DNA of 64,000 nt from Rhizobiales bacterium dw_265 (GTDB lineage Bacteria; Pseudomonadota; Alphaproteobacteria; Micropepsales; Micropepsaceae). Below the pieces are notes generated by a model, which did no database searches, had not been told where the DNA came from, and saw only the letters and a program-made list of their open reading frames with translations. Numbering within the stretch: the stretch's first letter is position 1; every line of letters starts with the position of its first letter. The stretch lies in contig JAAVUU010000001.1 of NCBI GenBank assembly GCA_018449595.1, positions 434,001 through 498,000 of the forward strand. Direction: 5' to 3'. The position numbers were made by a program, and so were the translations under genes. Positions 62,057 through 64,000 of the stretch are shown here, piece after piece.

Positions 62057-64000
62057 ATGAAGACCCAGGAATTGCGCGACCGGGCCGTGGCGCTGCACCG
62101 CAGCGGAAGGCTGGGGGAAGCCGAACAGCTTTATCTCGACGTGCTGGCCGGCGCGCCGCGCGACTTCACCGCCCGTCACCTGCTGGGGGTGGTGCGCGCC
62201 CAGCAGGGCCGCCGCGAGGAGGCGCTGGCCGAGATCGGCGCCGCGCTGGCGATCCGCCCCGATGACGCCGAGGCGCTGCTGAACCAGGCCAATGTCTTCA
62301 AAAGCCTGGGCCGCGCCGCCGAGGCTCTGGCCGGGTTTGGGCGGGCGCTGGCGCTGCGCCCCGGCTGGCCCCAGGCCCTGAACAATCGCGGCACCGTGCT
62401 GCAGTCGCTGGGGCGCTTTGACGAGGCGCTGGCCGATTATGACGCCGCGCTGGCCGCCGGTCCCAATGCCGAGGCGTTGAACAATCGCGGCAGCGTGTTG
62501 CAGGACATGAAGCGCCCGGCGGAGGCGCTGGCGGCCTATGACCAGGCGCTGCGGCTGGCGCCGGGATTTGCCATCGCGTTCAACAATCGCGGCAGCGTGC
62601 TTTTGGAACTGAACCGTCACGCCGATGCGCTGGCCTGTTTCGACCGGGCGCTGGCGTTGAAGCCGGGCGATGCCGAATTGCACAACAATCGCGGCAACGC
62701 CCTGCAGGGATTGCTGCGCCATGATGAGGCGGTGGCGGCCTATGACCGGGCGCTGGCGCTGCGCCCCGACTATGCCGAGGCCCTGAACAATCGCGGCAGC
62801 GCGCTGCAGCAGCTGAAGCGCCATCAGGAGGCGCTGGACAGCTTTGACCGCGCCGGCCTGCCGCAGGCCTTTGGCGGCGCGGCGATGGCGGCGCTGAACC
62901 TGTGCGACTGGGACCGGGTGGCGAAATTCGCGGCGCAAATGGAAAGCCGGGTGACGGCGGGCGAACCCATTCCGCCCTGGGTGCTGCTGGGCTATAGCGG
63001 CGATGCCATGCTGCAGCGGCGCTGCGCGCGGAATGTGATCCGCAGCCGTTTTGCGATATTGCCGCCGCCGCTGGCCACAGCGCGGTATACCCATGACAGA
63101 ATACGCCTGGCCTATATCTCATCGGATTTCGGGCATCATCCGGTGACGGCACAGATGACGCAGTTGATCGAAATGCACGACCGCGCCGGGTTTGAGATCA
63201 TCGGCCTTTCCACCGGCAGCGATGACGGCAGCCCGCAGCGCAAGCGCATCGCCGGTGCCTTCGACCGCTTCCACGATCTGCAGCAACAGCCGCCGCCGGA
63301 CGCCGCGCGCTTCATCCGCGACCTGGAAGTGGACATATTGGTGGACCTCAACGGCCATACCAAGGGCGACAATTTCGACATCCTGGCGCATCGCCCCGCG
63401 CCGGTGCAGGCGACCTGGCTGGGCTATGCCGGCACCAGCGCCGCGCCTTTCATCGACCACATCATCGCCGACCGCATCGTCGCGGCGGATGCGGCGGCCT
63501 TCAGCGAGAATATCATCGCCCTGCCCGGCTGCTTCTTTCCCACCGACAGCGGCCGGGCCATCGGCACCGCGCCATCGCGCGCCGAAGCCGGGCTGCCACA
63601 GACCGGCTTTGTCTTCTGCTCCTTCAACAACAACTGGAAGATCACGGCAGCCGTTTTCGCCACATGGCTGCGCCTGCTGGCGCGGGTGGAGGGCAGTGTA
63701 CTGTGGCTGAAGCATGCCGGTGACGCCGCCGCCGCCAACCTGCGCGCCGCCGCCCGGGGCCACGGCGTCGATCCGGCGCGGCTGGTGTTCGCCAGACCGG
63801 CGGCGCTGGAGGTGCATCTGGCCCGCCACCGCCTGGCCGACCTGTTCCTCGACACCCTGCCCTACAATGCCCATGCCACGGCCTGCGACGCGCTGTGGGC
63901 GGGGCTGCCGGTGTTGACGCTGGCGGGGCGCGCCTATGCCGGGCGGGTCGCGGCCAGCATGCTGACCGCCATGGGCGTGCCGGAACTGGTGACAGAGACG
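62057..64000 (+). CDS. TPR repeat / SPINDLY-type O-GlcNAc transferase-like protein (3' end outside window)
   Basis: The frame starts at 62057 and runs off the window, with at least 648 codons. Residues 1-265 are tandem TPR units, several opening with ALNNRGSVLQ-like helices. A GT41/OGT-type catalytic domain follows: IRLAYISSDFGHHPVTAQMT, LVDLNGHTKG, ATWLGYAGTSAAPFIDHIIA, FVFCSFNNNWKIT and TLPYNAHATACDALWAGLPV. Such bacterial proteins glycosylate surface proteins or flagellins in some species; the target here is unknown. It is divergent from the Tat amidohydrolase. Confidence 0.88.
   Translation, partial: MKTQELRDRAVALHRSGRLGEAEQLYLDVLAGAPRDFTARHLLGVVRAQQGRREEALAEIGAALAIRPDDAEALLNQANVFKSLGRAAEALAGFGRALALRPGWPQALNNRGTVLQSLGRFDEALADYDAALAAGPNAEALNNRGSVLQDMKRPAEALAAYDQALRLAPGFAIAFNNRGSVLLELNRHADALACFDRALALKPGDAELHNNRGNALQGLLRHDEAVAAYDRALALRPDYAEALNNRGSALQQLKRHQEALDSFDRAGLPQAFGGAAMAALNLCDWDRVAKFAAQMESRVTAGEPIPPWVLLGYSGDAMLQRRCARNVIRSRFAILPPPLATARYTHDRIRLAYISSDFGHHPVTAQMTQLIEMHDRAGFEIIGLSTGSDDGSPQRKRIAGAFDRFHDLQQQPPPDAARFIRDLEVDILVDLNGHTKGDNFDILAHRPAPVQATWLGYAGTSAAPFIDHIIADRIVAADAAAFSENIIALPGCFFPTDSGRAIGTAPSRAEAGLPQTGFVFCSFNNNWKITAAVFATWLRLLARVEGSVLWLKHAGDAAAANLRAAARGHGVDPARLVFARPAALEVHLARHRLADLFLDTLPYNAHATACDALWAGLPVLTLAGRAYAGRVAASMLTAMGVPELVTET
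62381..62798 (+). repeat. 102-bp DNA repeat encoding TPR units
   Basis: AACAATCGCGGCA occurs at 62381, 62480, 62582, 62684 and 62786, spaced 99, 102, 102 and 102 bp, matching one 34-residue TPR per unit. The near identity at DNA level suggests recent duplication of repeats within the glycosyltransferase gene. Confidence 0.85.

Noticed and set aside
62381-62798. Regular DNA repeats considered as a CRISPR array
   Set aside because: Units are 102 bp, stay in frame and encode TPR helices; there are no short identical repeats with unique spacers anywhere in the window.

Overview
The window looks like a chromosomal segment of a GC-rich alphaproteobacterium. Three things point there. The order murA–DUF2948–hisD–UPF0262–low-Mr phosphatase–infA–maf–yacG (39.3–44.4 kb) contains families typical of that class. 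Two exact GGAAC-N16-CGTT promoters match the EcfG-type general-stress sigma factor used by the class. A DUF4167 remnant fits as well. The genus cannot be fixed from the sequence; a Caulobacterales/Rhizomicrobium-like organism is an inference.

Region 1 (0.6–19.6 kb) is a catabolic gene cluster. It holds a GntR/HutC-type regulator, a TonB-dependent receptor and a periplasmic PQQ-dependent dehydrogenase with a monohaem cytochrome c. It also has seven SnoaL/NTF2-like domains (four single-domain proteins and one three-domain protein), an NHL-type propeller, a metallo-beta-lactamase-fold protein and two orphan ModA-like binding proteins. The inner-membrane and cytoplasmic end is an AtoE-like short-chain acid carrier, a succinyl-CoA:3-oxoacid CoA-transferase pair and a PcaF-like thiolase. 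A 14-bp element, GTCATATATATGAC or a close variant, lies upstream of all four leading genes (6024, 9216, 14578, 16266), so the genes probably form one regulon. My reading is outer-membrane uptake, periplasmic oxidation and lyase/hydrolase steps, import of a short acid or keto acid, and CoA-dependent thiolysis. The substrate is unknown. This is the best candidate for an undescribed system.

Region 2 (19.8–39.2 kb) looks like a decayed genomic island. A 13-bp direct repeat of the tRNA-Phe 3' end lies at 19828, next to broken P4-type integrase fragments, and the intact tRNA-Phe is at 39223. Inside are a LysR/MFS pair, a PIN-domain protein, a frameshifted hemolysin III gene and many stress genes: DUF3185, a 25-residue membrane peptide, a GAF histidine kinase, a PAS-LuxR regulator, CsbD, GlsB and a large catalase. 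Further along are an AhpD-like protein, a DUF1348 protein and an alpha/beta hydrolase. A motif TGATNNAACTG occurs four times among the stress genes.

Region 3 (39.2–46.1 kb) is housekeeping: tRNA-Phe, yacG, maf, infA, phosphatase, UPF0262, hisD, DUF2948, murA, tRNA-Thr and an FtsB-like gene. Region 4 (46.3–64 kb) carries an esterase, a type I secretion ABC/HlyD pair with a likely substrate (RTX repeats, beta-helix and FG-GAP-like repeats), an S46 and an M20 peptidase, an internally deleted MFS gene, a small lipoprotein, a Tat-exported amidohydrolase and a TPR/SPINDLY-type glycosyltransferase that runs off the window. No rRNA, complete insertion sequence or CRISPR array was seen.
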